Part shown: in pieces, positions 37,015-45,683 of the stretch
Numbering within the stretch: the first letter of the stretch is position 1
Layout: each line of letters opens with the position of its first letter
Assembly (NCBI RefSeq): GCF_039655865.1
Contig: NZ_JBBYXL010000011.1
Coordinates: forward strand, 1 to 64,000
Length of the DNA: 64,000 nt
Direction of reading: 5' to 3'
From: Prosthecobacter sp. SYSU 5D2
Lineage (GTDB): Bacteria > Verrucomicrobiota > Verrucomicrobiia > Verrucomicrobiales > Verrucomicrobiaceae
Notes under the pieces: generated by a model
The model's database searches: none
Told to the model about the DNA's origin: nothing
What the model saw: only the letters and a program-made list of their open reading frames with translations
Program-made: the position numbers and the translations under genes

Positions 37015-38460
37015 TTAAAATTCACCACCGAGCGCCAAATGCAAATCCGCGCGGTTGCGCAGGCGCTGCGCCTGGACGCCGATGAGGGCGCTGCGGGCAT
37101 CAAAGGCGCGCTGGCTGGCCTCCAGCAGGGTCAGCACATCGGTGAGGCCTTTTTCATACTGACCGAGCGCCAGTTTTTCCGACCTTTCGGCTTCTTCGGC
37201 GGCACGGGAAAGGGAGGAGGCCTGGTCCAATAAGAAGCGGTCAGCGGCAAGGGCGGTCTCCACTTCCTGAAAGGCGGTGAGGGCGCTGCCTTTATAAGTG
37301 GCCAGAAGTTCCTCATAGCGGGCGCGCTCCAGCCTCACGCCAGCGACGAGCCGGCCACCCTGGAAGAGCGACATGGCCGTGTTGCCGGCGATGGACCAGA
37401 TGGCGGATTCGGGTACGAGAAGATTGTCCATGTCCTGCGAGGTGCGGCCGCTTTCCCCGGTGATGCGGAAGCTGGGCAGAAAGGCTTTTTTGGCGGAGCT
37501 TTCGCGGCTGACGGCGGCTTCAAGCTGGCGCTCGGCGGCACGCAGGTCCGGACGGCGCAAGAGCAGCTCGGAAGGCAGACCGGCCGGGATGCTGCGGCGA
37601 AGCACGGGCAGACTGCCCATGCCAGCTTCCTTGCCGGCCGGGTAGCCGCCCAGCAGCACCTCCAGTGCACGGCGGGTCTGGTCCACGGCGGCCTGTCTTT
37701 GCTTCAGCGTGGCCTCCGTGCGGGCCAGGTCGGCACGGGCAAGGCTGACGTCCAGGGCGGCGCGGTCCGGCTCGATGCCGCGGTCCATCTGGTTTTCCAG
37801 GATGCCTAGCTGCATGCGGCGGGTGCGGATGTTCTCGTCAGCGAGTGCCAGTAGGGCCTGCGCCTCCGCCAGGGTGGTGGCGGTACGCACGGTATTGGCG
37901 GCGAGGGAAAGACGGGCGGCGTGAAAATTTTCCTCCGCTGCCAGGCGGTTGGCCTTGGCGGCCTTGCGCTCATCAGCAATGCGCCCCCAGAAATCAACTT
38001 CCCAGGTCATATTGAGGGGAAGACGGAAGCGGTTGGCGATCGGAGTGAGGCCTGGGAAACGCTGGTCCCCTGGGCTCTGGGAACGGCTGGCATTGTAGTT
38101 GGTGGTCAGGGCCGGATACAGGGCGGCCCCGGCCTGGATAGTCTCGGCATAGGCCTGCTGCACACGCTCCGCCGCTGCGGTGAGGTCCGGATTCGCGGCG
38201 ATGGCCTGTGTCACCAGGGCGCTAAGCCGGGGACTGTTAAAATCAGCCAGCCAGCCGGTGGAGGCCTTTTCAGGGAGGGAGGGGAGGGCCGCCCAGTTCT
38301 CCGGGGCCAGGGCATGCATCTCGTACACATCCTCTTTCAGGCGCTTGGTTCCCAACGGAGGAAACAGCCCGCAGGAAGCGAGCAGCGGCACGCTAAGGAC
38401 CAGCATTCCCTTGTGCAGGGAGGTGGGTGACCAGAGGGGGGAAAACGGCATCCGCTCCAT
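37015..38460 (-). CDS. Outer-membrane efflux channel (NodT/TolC-like lipoprotein)
   Basis: 481 residues. The N-terminus has a signal ending LLASCG (lipidated Cys). Two outer-membrane-efflux repeats follow: AIAANPDLTAAAERVQQAYAETIQAGAALYPALTTNYN in the first half and GLPSELLLRRPDLRAAERQLEAAVSRESSAKKAFLPSFRITGE in the second, the NodT signature RRPDL included. It would be the outer-membrane channel of an RND or ABC efflux or export system. No membrane fusion protein or pump gene is adjacent, only the EEP lipoprotein gene downstream, so it may serve pumps encoded elsewhere. Confidence 0.93.
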   Translation of the reverse strand: MERMPFSPLWSPTSLHKGMLVLSVPLLASCGLFPPLGTKRLKEDVYEMHALAPENWAALPSLPEKASTGWLADFNSPRLSALVTQAIAANPDLTAAAERVQQAYAETIQAGAALYPALTTNYNASRSQSPGDQRFPGLTPIANRFRLPLNMTWEVDFWGRIADERKAAKANRLAAEENFHAARLSLAANTVRTATTLAEAQALLALADENIRTRRMQLGILENQMDRGIEPDRAALDVSLARADLARTEATLKQRQAAVDQTRRALEVLLGGYPAGKEAGMGSLPVLRRSIPAGLPSELLLRRPDLRAAERQLEAAVSRESSAKKAFLPSFRITGESGRTSQDMDNLLVPESAIWSIAGNTAMSLFQGGRLVAGVRLERARYEELLATYKGSALTAFQEVETALAADRFLLDQASSLSRAAEEAERSEKLALGQYEKGLTDVLTLLEASQRAFDARSALIGVQAQRLRNRADLHLALGGEF

Positions 38461-38505
38461 TTAGCCGCTTTGCCCCCGGCTTCAACCTGAACACCACTTT
38501 ACGAA

Positions 38506-38537
38506 AAAGCCGGGCTGATTTTCATCGGCCCGGCTTT
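38506..38537 (-). terminator. Terminator after fba
   Basis: AAAGCCGGGC / GCCCGGCTTT 10-bp stem with a 12-base loop and flanking A-run on the plus strand, so the U-tract forms on minus-strand transcripts leaving fba. Confidence 0.75.
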
Positions 38538-38562
38538 GACTGAATGGAATGAGTCAGACGGA

Positions 38563-39594
38563 CTAGACCTTGCCAAAGATGGTGTTGCCAGTGCTACGCA
38601 GGTCGTCGCAGGCTTCCTTCATGCGCTCGCAGAGGCCCTGCTCGCCCTTTTTCAGGTAGCTGCGCGGATCGTAGGCTTTTTTATCACCCACTTCGCCGTC
38701 AATCTTGAGCACGCCAGAGTAGTTCTTCATCATGTGGTCCACGAGGGGGCGGGTAAAGGCGTACTGGGTGTCGGTATCAATGTTCATCTTGATGACGCCG
38801 TAATCCAGGGTCTCGCGGATCTCTTCGAGAGGGGTGCCGCTGCCGCCGTGGAAGACGAGGTCCATTTCGGCATTGTCGCCATATTTGCCCATGACGGCGG
38901 CCTGACCGTCCTTAAGGATGGTGGGCTTCAGCTTCACGGCACCGGGTTTGTAAGCGCCGTGGACGTTGCCAAATGTGGCGGCGAACATGAACCTGCCGAT
39001 GCCATTGAGGGTCTCATAAACGACCAGCATGTCTTCTGGCGTGGTGTAAAGCTTGTCGTTGGAGACGCCGGAGGTGTCATGACCGTCCTCCTCACCGCCG
39101 ACGACGCCGGCTTCGATTTCCAGGATGATGTCCAGTTCGACACACTGCTGGAGCAGCTCCTTGGAGATGCGCATGTTTTCTTCCAGCGGCAGTTCGGAGC
39201 CGTCGAACATGTGGCTGTTGAAGAGGTTGCCTTTGCCGGCCTCACGGCGGGCCTTGGTGGCGGCCAGGAGGGGCTTGAGGAATTTTTCGACGTTCTTTGG
39301 ATGGCAGTGGTCGGTGTGCAGGGCCACCAGGATGTCATAACGCTCAGCCAGGATGTGAACGGCCTCGGCCAGGACAATGGCACCAAGGGCCATGTCCTTC
39401 ACGGAGGTGCCTGAGGCGAATTCACCGCCGCCGGTGGAAACCTGGATGATGCCGTCGGACTTGGATTCTGCGAATGCCTTCAGCGCACCGTTGATGGTAG
39501 GAAGTGAGGTGACATTGATGGCCGGGTAGGCGTAACCGCCTTTCTGGGCGGCATCAAGCATGGCACGGTATTGGGCAGGGGTGGCGACGGGCAT
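38563..39594 (-). CDS. fba: Class II fructose-bisphosphate aldolase
   Basis: Zinc-dependent cleavage of fructose-1,6-bisphosphate to dihydroxyacetone phosphate and glyceraldehyde-3-phosphate in glycolysis and gluconeogenesis. 343 residues, usual for the FbaA-type subgroup. Active-site and metal segments are visible: ALHTDHCHPKNVEKF (catalytic Asp and Zn His), EIEAGVVGGEEDG, FGNVHGAYKPG and VFHGGSGTP. NIDTDTQYAFTRP is also standard. It is divergent from the M16 peptidase gene, with about 190 bp between. Confidence 0.97.
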   Translation of the reverse strand: MPVATPAQYRAMLDAAQKGGYAYPAINVTSLPTINGALKAFAESKSDGIIQVSTGGGEFASGTSVKDMALGAIVLAEAVHILAERYDILVALHTDHCHPKNVEKFLKPLLAATKARREAGKGNLFNSHMFDGSELPLEENMRISKELLQQCVELDIILEIEAGVVGGEEDGHDTSGVSNDKLYTTPEDMLVVYETLNGIGRFMFAATFGNVHGAYKPGAVKLKPTILKDGQAAVMGKYGDNAEMDLVFHGGSGTPLEEIRETLDYGVIKMNIDTDTQYAFTRPLVDHMMKNYSGVLKIDGEVGDKKAYDPRSYLKKGEQGLCERMKEACDDLRSTGNTIFGKV

Positions 39595-39781
39595 TTCGGG
39601 ATGTATTTGTGGTTAACCAGTATGGAATAGAAGCAAGAATGATGCCCGGTGCAAGGTTGGGTTGCCAGAGAACCGCAACCCACGGGGTACCAAGCGGCCG
39701 GCCGGGCCGTATCCAGGGAGGCCGGATCCTCCGACACCTTCCCTTGCCAGCGGGCTTCCCCGCGCCAATGTCCTTTTTTCC

Positions 39782-42385
39782 ATGCCTGCCCGCCGTCTCC
39801 GCTCCACCCCCGCCCGCAAATCCCCCCGTTCCTCCGCGTCAGCGGGTGCGGACCTCACCGTTCCGCCCCTGACCGCCCAGGTGCGCACGCTTGAAAACGG
39901 CCTGGATGTAATCGTCCGCGAGGACCATGAGCATCCGCTCGTCAGCGTGCAGATTTGGGTCAAAGCCGGCAGCCTGCATGAGGAAAAATGGACCGGGGCC
40001 GGCCTGGCGCATTGTGTGGAACACATGCTTTTCAAGGGCACGGTCCGGCGCAGCGCTTCGCAGATTTCCCAGGGCATCCAAGAGTTGGGCGGCTATGTAA
40101 ATGCCTACACCACCTTTAACCGCACGGTTTACTGGATTGATGGCCTGGCCGACCAGACCGAAGGGTATCTGGACATCCTGGCGGACATGGTGCGCCATTC
40201 GAAAATTGACCCCCTGGAGCTGCAAAAGGAGCAGGACGTGATCCGCCGGGAAATGGCCATGGACAATGATGACCCTGGCTCCGCCGTGCAGCATCTGGTG
40301 CAGAGCACGTCCTTCCGCCAGCATCCGCTGAAGCACCCCATCATCGGCCACCGGGCCATTTTTGACCAGGTGAGCCGCGACGATGTGGCGGGCTTTGTGA
40401 GCCGGCATTACGTGCCGAACAACTGCTTTGTCGTCATCGCGGGCGCGGTGGATGCGGAAGCCTGCTTTGCCGCTGCGCAACGTTTGTTAGGCGACTGGGA
40501 GCGCCGCCCGTATGAGCCCATCCTGCTGCCAGAAGAGGCCCCGCAGCGCGGACGCAGGGAAGGCCGGAAAAACTTTGATACCGAGCTGACGCGCATCGCG
40601 CTGGGCTGGCAGATCCCCGGCGAAGGGCATGAGGACAAGGCCGCACTGGACGTGCTCGGTTTCCTGCTCGGATCCGGGCGCAGCTCGCGCCTGTATCAGG
40701 AGCTGCGGGAAAAACGCAGCATCGCGCACTCCGTCTGGGCCGGGGCCTGGGGAGCGCAGGAATGCGGCCTCTTTAATACCGAGGCAGAGTGTGATCCAAA
40801 AGATGCGGATGACTGCCAGAAGGCCATGCTGGAGGTCATCGAAACCTTCAAGACCAAAGGCCCCACGGCGGCAGAGCTGGCCAAGGCGGTCCGCGCCACC
40901 ATCGGCGGCCAGGTCCGCACCCTCACCAGCACCAAAGGGCAGGCCGCCTCCCTGGCCAGCAGCTGGCTGAATGCAGGTACTCTGGACCAGGCGCAGCATT
41001 ATCTGGCCGCCGTCCGCGCCCTCACGCCAACAGCTGTCCGCGACATCGCCCGCCGTTATTTGAACCCGGCCTCCTGCAGCATCGCCCTCGTGGGTCCGGA
41101 TGTGGAAAAGACCTCCAGCACGCTGCAGAGCACCAGCACAAAAAACGAGGTGCAGCGCTTTGTCCTGGGCAACGGGCTGACCGTGCTCATCGGGGAAAAT
41201 CCGCGCCTGCCGCTGGTCTCCATCCGCGCCAGCTTCCTGGCCGGTGTGCCCGCAGAAACAGCGGCCAATGGAGGAGCCACGCAGGTCTCCGCCGCCATGC
41301 TTTTAAAAGGCACCAAGACCCGCACCGCCGCGCAGATCGCCTCCGAGCTGGAGAACCTGGGCGGCTCTCTGCAATGCACCGCCGATGCACATCGTTATTT
41401 GTTAGGCACGGACGTGATGCGCGGGGATGAAACGAAGGGGCTGAACCTCATCGCCGACCTCCTCCAAAACGCCACCCTGCCGGCCGCGCAGCTCAAGGAA
41501 GTGCAAAAGCGCCAGATCGCCTCCATTCTGGAAGAGAAAGAAGATCCGCTCACCGTGGCCATGCGCCACGCACGCAAGGAGATCTTTGCCGGCACACCCT
41601 TCGCCCGCACCGCGCTGGGCACGGAGGAATCCGTGAAGGCGCTGAAGGTGGACACCTGCCGGGCCATGCTCAGCAAGTCCATCGTCGGGGCCAATGGTGT
41701 CCTTTCCATCCATGGCGACGTCAAGGCGGCGACCATCCTCAAGCAGGTGGAAAAGGCCCTGGGCAAGCTCAAAAAAGGCAGCACGCATTACGATGCCAAA
41801 ACCAAATTCCCGCTGACTGCCGACGTCATACCCGGCCGCCATGAGCTGCGCCTGGACAAGGAACAGGCCATCATCGTCATCGGCTTCCGCACCGTGGGTC
41901 TGCATCATCCGGACAGCCAGGCTCTGTCCCTCATTGACGAGGCCTGCAGCGACATGGGCAGCCGCCTTTTCAACCGCATCCGCGAGGAGCTCGGGCTGGC
42001 CTATTATGTAGGTGCCCAGCACTTCTCCGCGCTCGGTGCCGGTGCGTTTTATTTCTATGTGGGCACCGATCCAGAAAAAGCCCCGCTCGCCCAGCAGGAG
42101 ATGCTGGCGCAGATCCAGGACTTGGTCACCAACGGCCTGGCTGCCGATGAAATCCAGCGTGCCAAGACCACCTGGCGCTCCGGCTGGCTGCGCGCGCAGC
42201 AGGGCAATGGCAGCTTGGCCGATTCCTACGGCTGGAACGAGATCAACGGCCTGGGCTACGAACACTTCCGCCAGCTCCCCGCCAAGATCGAAGCCCTGAC
42301 CGACGAAGACCTCCGCCGCGCCGCGAAGACCTACTTTAACCCGGCCGAGGCGCACATCGTGACGGTGATGCCGGAGGCCGAGTAA
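39782..42385 (+). CDS. Fused double-domain M16 zinc peptidase
   Basis: 867 residues starting at ATG 39,782 (MPARRLRSTPARKS); the open frame extends 40 codons further up, but that part has no coding character. Two M16 (pitrilysin/PqqL-like) units are joined in one chain. The first has the inverted zinc motif HCVEH (H77, E80, H81) and the downstream IRREMAMDNDDP glutamate region. The second, from about residue 465, lacks HxxEH (TQVSAAMLLKGT) and is the inactive half. This is the heterodimer arrangement of MPP/YmxG pairs made as one protein. No signal peptide is clear; the N-terminus is basic. Confidence 0.93.
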   Translation: MPARRLRSTPARKSPRSSASAGADLTVPPLTAQVRTLENGLDVIVREDHEHPLVSVQIWVKAGSLHEEKWTGAGLAHCVEHMLFKGTVRRSASQISQGIQELGGYVNAYTTFNRTVYWIDGLADQTEGYLDILADMVRHSKIDPLELQKEQDVIRREMAMDNDDPGSAVQHLVQSTSFRQHPLKHPIIGHRAIFDQVSRDDVAGFVSRHYVPNNCFVVIAGAVDAEACFAAAQRLLGDWERRPYEPILLPEEAPQRGRREGRKNFDTELTRIALGWQIPGEGHEDKAALDVLGFLLGSGRSSRLYQELREKRSIAHSVWAGAWGAQECGLFNTEAECDPKDADDCQKAMLEVIETFKTKGPTAAELAKAVRATIGGQVRTLTSTKGQAASLASSWLNAGTLDQAQHYLAAVRALTPTAVRDIARRYLNPASCSIALVGPDVEKTSSTLQSTSTKNEVQRFVLGNGLTVLIGENPRLPLVSIRASFLAGVPAETAANGGATQVSAAMLLKGTKTRTAAQIASELENLGGSLQCTADAHRYLLGTDVMRGDETKGLNLIADLLQNATLPAAQLKEVQKRQIASILEEKEDPLTVAMRHARKEIFAGTPFARTALGTEESVKALKVDTCRAMLSKSIVGANGVLSIHGDVKAATILKQVEKALGKLKKGSTHYDAKTKFPLTADVIPGRHELRLDKEQAIIVIGFRTVGLHHPDSQALSLIDEACSDMGSRLFNRIREELGLAYYVGAQHFSALGAGAFYFYVGTDPEKAPLAQQEMLAQIQDLVTNGLAADEIQRAKTTWRSGWLRAQQGNGSLADSYGWNEINGLGYEHFRQLPAKIEALTDEDLRRAAKTYFNPAEAHIVTVMPEAE

Positions 42386-42548
42386 ACAGTTTTCAGTTTT
42401 CGGTATTCAGACTTCAGAAGTGGTTGCCTCCCGGTGAACACTGAAAACCGCATACTGCAAACTGGACCTCCATGCCGCTTTCAGATAGCGACATGGGGTT
42501 TTCCGTTTCTTGACGCCCTCGGCCCTCTTCGTCTAAAACGGTCCCCCT

Positions 42549-43754
42549 ATGGCCACCATCGCCGTTCTCGGCACACTTGACACGAAAGGACCGGAGCACG
42601 CGTATGTCGCGGAGCTAATTCGCCAGCGCGGGCATCAGACACTGCTCATGGATACGGGCAGCGGCGCTGCGCCCACGGTGGATCCTGACATCACACGGGA
42701 GGAAATCGCGGCTGCTGCAGGCATTGACCTGGCAGGCATCCAGGCCCGGCAGGACCGTGGGGAGGCGGTGACGGCCATGGCGGAAGCTTCGGCCAAGGTG
42801 CTCGCGAATTTCGCTTCGACAGGGCTCATCCAAGGGGTCATTTCCCTGGGCGGCGGTGGCGGTACGGCCATCAGCACCCGTGCCATGCGCGCCCTGCCCA
42901 TCGGTTTTCCCAAGGTCATGGTATCCACTCTGGCGGCGGGCAATGTCGCCCCTTACGTCGGCACCAAGGACATCGTCATGATGCCCAGCATTGTGGATGT
43001 CTCCGGCCTGAACCGCCTTTCCCGCACTCTCCTGGCACGCGCTGCCGGGGCCATCTGCGGCATGGTGGAAATGGAGGTACCGCCTGCCACGGACAAGCCG
43101 CTCATCGCCGCCTCAATGTTTGGCAATACCACCGAGTGTGTGAATGCCGCCAAGGCCATCCTCGAAGACGCGGGGTATGAGGTCCTCGTCTTCGCCGCCA
43201 CCGGCATGGGCGGTCGCATCATGGAAAGCCTCATCGAAAGCGGCCTCATTACCGGCGTGCTGGACATCACCACCACGGAGTGGGCGGATGAGCTGGTGGG
43301 TGGCGTGCTCAATGCCGGCCCGCATCGTCTGGAGGCCGCTGGCAAAACAGGCACTCCGGCCATCGTCACCCCCGGCTGTCTGGACATGGTGAATTTCGGC
43401 GAGCCCGCCAGCATCCCGGAGAAGTTCAAAGACCGCCTTTTTTATCAGCACAACCCTCAGGTCACCCTCATGCGCACCACGCCGGAGGAGTGCACCGAGC
43501 TGGGCCGCATCCTCGCGGAAAAGATCAACGCCTACACAGCCCCCGTCACCGTGCTGCTGCCGCTGCGCGCCATCAGCGTCATCAGCGCCCCCGGCAAGCC
43601 TTTCCATGATCCAGCTGCGGACACTGCCCTTTTCACAGCCCTCAAGACCCACCTCCGCGCAGACATCCCAGTCCAGGAACTCGATTGTGAGATCAATGCG
43701 CCAGGGTTTGCGGAGGCTTGCGCGAAGGCTTTGCTCTCTCAACTGTCCAAATAA
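42549..43754 (+). CDS. Tm-1-like ATP-binding protein (UPF0261)
   Basis: 401 residues matching the UPF0261/Tm-1-like family: starts IAVLGTLDTKGPEHAYVAELIRQRGH, with the glycine-rich VISLGGGGGTAI, KVMVSTLAAGNVAPYVGTKDI, MFGNTTECVNAA, ATGMGGRIMESLI and VTPGCLDMVNFG. Members often sit beside a TIM-barrel phosphoenolpyruvate hydrolase-like partner and appear in catabolic clusters; that partner is absent here. The exact reaction is unknown to me. The intergenic stretch before it (42,386-42,548) has only CTGAAAAC-type simple repeats. Confidence 0.92.
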   Translation: MATIAVLGTLDTKGPEHAYVAELIRQRGHQTLLMDTGSGAAPTVDPDITREEIAAAAGIDLAGIQARQDRGEAVTAMAEASAKVLANFASTGLIQGVISLGGGGGTAISTRAMRALPIGFPKVMVSTLAAGNVAPYVGTKDIVMMPSIVDVSGLNRLSRTLLARAAGAICGMVEMEVPPATDKPLIAASMFGNTTECVNAAKAILEDAGYEVLVFAATGMGGRIMESLIESGLITGVLDITTTEWADELVGGVLNAGPHRLEAAGKTGTPAIVTPGCLDMVNFGEPASIPEKFKDRLFYQHNPQVTLMRTTPEECTELGRILAEKINAYTAPVTVLLPLRAISVISAPGKPFHDPAADTALFTALKTHLRADIPVQELDCEINAPGFAEACAKALLSQLSK

Positions 43755-43919
43755 GCGCCGCCTTGCCCTAGCAGTTTCGAAAAAAGATGTTGGGTAAAAA
43801 AATCAAAGCCAATATTTCTACCCATAATCTTTTTACCAGATCAGTCATCGCCCGTCTCCCCTCTTGACTGCGCACTGAAAACTGCGCACTGAGCACTCTT
43901 CTTCTCCCTTCCCTCCGCC

Positions 43920-45017
43920 ATGTCCCTCGGCCAGCTCCTCCTCACCGGCGTTCCCGGTCCTGAACTTGATTCTGAAACCGCCGCCCGGTTTAAAAAGCTG
44001 CAGCCCGGCGGCTTCATCCTTTTTGGCCGCAACATCATTTCGCCTGAGCAAGTGCGGAAGCTCATTGATGACCTGCGCGACCTTTCCCACATCGAGCCCT
44101 TCATCACCATTGATCAGGAAGGCGGCCGCGTCTCCCGGCTACGGCTCATTGGCGAAGAGCCACCAAACGCCCAGTCGCTGCGGGACAAAGGCGACGTCAA
44201 GCTCATCAAGCAGCATGGCAAGCTCACCGGCCAGATTTTGCGCCTGTTCGGCTTCAACCTGGACCTCTGCCCTGTCCTGGACATCTCCTATGATGACACC
44301 GCCGACAATTCCCTCAAAGGCCGCTGCTGGGGCCGCGATCCGCAGCAGGTCATTAACAACGCCGGTGTCTTCAACCGCGCCATGCGCGCCGAAGGCGTCT
44401 TGAGCTGCGCCAAGCACTTCCCCGGTTACGGCCCCGCCGAGTGCGATCCGCATGAGTTCCTGCCCGTGATTGATAAAACGCATCCGCAAATGCTCGAGTC
44501 GGAGCTCCTACCTTACACCGCGCTGCTGCCGGAGATTGACAGCGTGATGACCTGCCACAGCAATTACACCGCCTACGATCCCGACCGCCCCCGCTGGCCC
44601 GCCAGCCTGAGCCACAATGTGTGTACCAAATTGTTACGCGACCAGTTAGGCTTTGAAGGCCTGGCCATGACCGATGACCTGGACATGGGCGCCATCCTCA
44701 ACGAAGTCACCTTTGAACAGGCCATCCAGGAAGCCGTCCGCGCCGGCAATGATCTCGTCATGATCTGCCACCGTCTGGAGATGGTGGAGCTCGCCCGCCA
44801 GCACCTCGAAGGGGTCGAAGCCCCCATTCTTCACGACACCCTCGTCCGCATCGAGAAGACCAAAAAGCGCCTCGTCGCCCCCGATCCTTTCAGCCTCGAC
44901 CGCTTCGCCAAAATCAACCGCGACATCTGGGATCTCCGCGTCGCCACCCTGGGTGAGGAACTGGCCAAAAACAAAAGTATCGAAGACGGCAAACGGTCGC
45001 CTGTGGAGCTGTATTGA
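43920..45017 (+). CDS. Glycoside hydrolase family 3 (beta-N-acetylhexosaminidase-like)
   Basis: 365-residue single-domain GH3 enzyme, similar in layout to NagZ: the TIM barrel has GGFILFGRNI, FITIDQEGGRVSRL, the KHFPGYG motif (NagZ has KHFPGHG), then CDPHEFLPVI holding the Asp-His catalytic dyad (D-P-H where NagZ has D-S-H). The nucleophile is Asp in AMTDDLDMGAI. No signal peptide, so probably cytoplasmic, cleaving N-acetylglucosamine from muropeptides during wall recycling. The 43,755-43,919 gap before it holds short CGCACTGAAAACTG repeats. Confidence 0.9.
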   Translation: MSLGQLLLTGVPGPELDSETAARFKKLQPGGFILFGRNIISPEQVRKLIDDLRDLSHIEPFITIDQEGGRVSRLRLIGEEPPNAQSLRDKGDVKLIKQHGKLTGQILRLFGFNLDLCPVLDISYDDTADNSLKGRCWGRDPQQVINNAGVFNRAMRAEGVLSCAKHFPGYGPAECDPHEFLPVIDKTHPQMLESELLPYTALLPEIDSVMTCHSNYTAYDPDRPRWPASLSHNVCTKLLRDQLGFEGLAMTDDLDMGAILNEVTFEQAIQEAVRAGNDLVMICHRLEMVELARQHLEGVEAPILHDTLVRIEKTKKRLVAPDPFSLDRFAKINRDIWDLRVATLGEELAKNKSIEDGKRSPVELY

Positions 45018-45024
45018 TCGATCT

Positions 45025-45309
45025 TTAGCCAACAAAGCCTTGCTGTGCGTAACGCCGTAGCGTTTCGGGAGCTATGTCATAACCGTTTGGCCAGGAGACA
45101 ATTCCGTAGGCCAGATAGGCTTCTGCAAACAAGGCAGGGTCCGACAGGGCGCGGCGTAACGGGCCGCCTCCATGCCCGTAATCGGCAAAGTCCAGCTCCG
45201 CCACATAGTCATCGCGGAAATGCAGGCTGATCCGGTGAGGTCCTGTGACCCTCAATGAGGTAACTTCACAGTCTTCCAGGGAAAGAGGGGTGGGGGCAAT
45301 GGTGCTCAT
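45025..45309 (-). CDS. DUF2442 protein
   Basis: 94 residues with the DUF2442 pattern: VTSLRVTGPHRISLHFRDD, a DF..Y core, then a C-terminal YLAYGIVSWPNGYDIAPETLRR. The family is small and commonly sits directly beside DUF4160 proteins, as here (6 bp gap). A toxin-antitoxin-like role has been suggested for such pairs; nothing in the sequence proves it. Convergent with the GH3 gene, 7 bp from its stop. Confidence 0.88.
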   Translation of the reverse strand: MSTIAPTPLSLEDCEVTSLRVTGPHRISLHFRDDYVAELDFADYGHGGGPLRRALSDPALFAEAYLAYGIVSWPNGYDIAPETLRRYAQQGFVG

Positions 45310-45315
45310 GAGCGG

Positions 45316-45573
45316 TCAGGTCAGCGGAGAGATACGTTTAAGGGGGAGATGCTTCTCTGCCAAATCCCAGTTTTCAGCCAGTTCGGTCGCGTGCAGGTCC
45401 GCCCACTCACGAATCAGACGGTGGGCCTGGCCAGAGAAGGAACCTTCCATCAACCCACCATCCAGGGTAAAAGCAGCACGCTCGCCTTCATAACGGGCAT
45501 GGAAATGCGGAGGAAGATGATCGTCATAAAACATCTCCACGCGGATTCCAAAGAACCGGCTGATTTCAGGCAT
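45316..45573 (-). CDS. DUF4160 protein
   Basis: 85 residues. Classic DUF4160 start MPEISRFFGIRVEMFYDDHLPPHFHARYEGERA, followed by G..PG-like FSGQAHRLIREWADLHATELAENWDLA. First gene of a DUF4160-DUF2442 pair, presumably co-transcribed. Function unknown. Confidence 0.9.
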   Translation of the reverse strand: MPEISRFFGIRVEMFYDDHLPPHFHARYEGERAAFTLDGGLMEGSFSGQAHRLIREWADLHATELAENWDLAEKHLPLKRISPLT

Positions 45574-45683
45574 AGAACCAAACCTGCCCTATAATCTTCT
45601 CGCAGCAACTACGCCGTCGAATATCCTCAGTGTACATTTCCCTGCAATCTCGTCCCCTTCCCCGTCGTTACCCGGCTCTGACC

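Noticed and set aside
45025..45573. The DUF4160/DUF2442 pair as a proven toxin-antitoxin system
   Set aside because: Pairing is typical, but nothing in the sequence shows toxicity or neutralisation; reported only as two genes.
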